A stretch of DNA of 64,000 bases from Plasmodiophora brassicae (lineage: Eukaryota; Endomyxa; Phytomyxea; Plasmodiophorida; Plasmodiophoridae). Location of the stretch: NCBI GenBank assembly GCA_039704465.1, contig JASFAU010000013.1, positions 372,001 through 436,000 of the forward strand. Reading direction: 5' to 3'. Each line of letters opens with the position of its first letter. Positions within the stretch are counted from its first letter, which is position 1. Under the pieces are notes generated by a model. The model saw nothing but the letters and a program-made list of their open reading frames with translations. It did not search any database and had not been told where the DNA came from. The translations under genes and the position numbers were made by a program. Below are positions 63,530-64,000 of this stretch, in pieces.

Positions 63530-64000
63530 ATGCATGACCAGCAGCAGCAGCAGCAGCAGGTGCCGGGGCCGGGTCTGCGTGCCGGCCCGGGGCATATCTC
63601 GCCGTCGCAGACGCCGCTCGTGCTCGGCATGTCGGCCGTGTCGCTCGGCATGCCGTCCGCGTCGCACTCGAAGCTGTGCGCGCTGATCCAGGACCTGACG
63701 ATCAGCGACAAGCGCGAGGCGGCGCTGTTAGCGCTGTCGAAGCAGCGCGAGGAGTATCCCGACCTGGCGCCGATCCTATGGTATTCGGTTGGGTCCATCG
63801 CCGCGTTGCTCCAGGAGATCGTCAGCGTGTACCCGCTACTCGCCAATGTCTTTTCTCTGACGCCCAAAGCCTCCAATCGGTGCTGCAACGCGTTGGCGTT
63901 GTTGCAATGCGTCGCGTCGCATCCGGACACCCGTGCCCACTTTCTTATGGCACATATTCCATTGTTCCTGTACCCGTTCCTGAACACGACGCACGCGAAG
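63530..64000 (+). CDS. CNOT9: CNOT9/RCD1, CCR4-NOT subunit (3' end outside window)
   Basis: CNOT9 is an armadillo-repeat scaffold of the CCR4-NOT deadenylase. The frame from ATG 63530 is open to the window end (157 codons, no intron visible). MHDQ, a run of seven Gln in all and a Gly/Pro/Ser-rich leader precede [60 protein letters not shown] and [40 protein letters not shown], the highly conserved RCD1 core. Confidence 0.93.
   Translation, partial: MHDQQQQQQQVPGPGLRAGPGHISPSQTPLVLGMSAVSLGMPSASHSKLCALIQDLTISDKREAALLALSKQREEYPDLAPILWYSVGSIAALLQEIVSVYPLLANVFSLTPKASNRCCNALALLQCVASHPDTRAHFLMAHIPLFLYPFLNTTHAK

Noticed and set aside
62888..63667. 259-aa minus-strand frame between F-box and CNOT9 genes
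   Set aside because: Arg/Gly/Pro-rich composition typical of antisense frames in GC-rich promoter DNA, and it overlaps the CNOT9 start.

Overview
The window is nuclear DNA of a gene-dense unicellular eukaryote. Almost every gene is split by short GT-AG introns, mostly 42 to 76 nt, many with a CTAAC or CTAAT-like branch site. Intergenic gaps are often under 200 bases and genes lie on both strands. Two cilium-linked genes (PACRG and a CEP162-like coiled-coil gene) point to a flagellated life stage. The lineage cannot be fixed from this sequence. A plasmodiophorid-like rhizarian or another compact-genome protist would fit, but that is a guess. No rRNA, tRNA or CRISPR was recognised.

Layout. Bases 1 to 3.5 kb hold the 3' part of a lipin gene, a probable surface protein and a CCT-motif gene. 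Bases 4 to 8.4 kb are a mosaic of inverted repeats. It contains two mirror-image fragments of a transposase-like gene and the 3' part of a WRN-type 3'-5' exonuclease gene, whose 5' end is replaced by a fold-back of the start of HBS1. HBS1 and a monoglyceride-lipase-like gene follow (8.3 to 12.5 kb). Bases 12.6 to 21.9 kb are transposon-derived: a broken hAT-like element, its inverted second copy, a nearly complete 5.4 kb CACTA (En/Spm) element nested in that copy, and a second, inverted copy of the CCT gene.

From 22 kb on the window is ordinary, tightly packed core genome. It runs eIF3d, PP1 inhibitor-3, a class I phosphodiesterase, a membrane protein, a UBE2D-type E2, HIRA, thymidylate kinase, a kinase remnant, two small proteins, RAB3GAP2, CEP162-like, PACRG, a TMEM-like protein, a glycosyltransferase-like protein, EIF1AD, THEM2-like thioesterase, RPP21, a non-RD kinase, DNA topoisomerase II, CHMP5/Vps60, an F-box protein and the 5' part of CNOT9. 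These are unrelated housekeeping functions (translation and ribosome rescue, chromatin, RNA processing, membrane traffic, lipid and nucleotide metabolism, signalling, cilium), with no operon-like pathway logic.

The most unusual property is the density of inverted repeats. At least nine hairpin-capable structures have arms of roughly 40 to 400 bp. Several have diverged arms, and some join pieces of unrelated genes (HBS1, CCT gene, exonuclease). One such junction carries a 14-bp microhomology, which suggests template-switch rearrangement.
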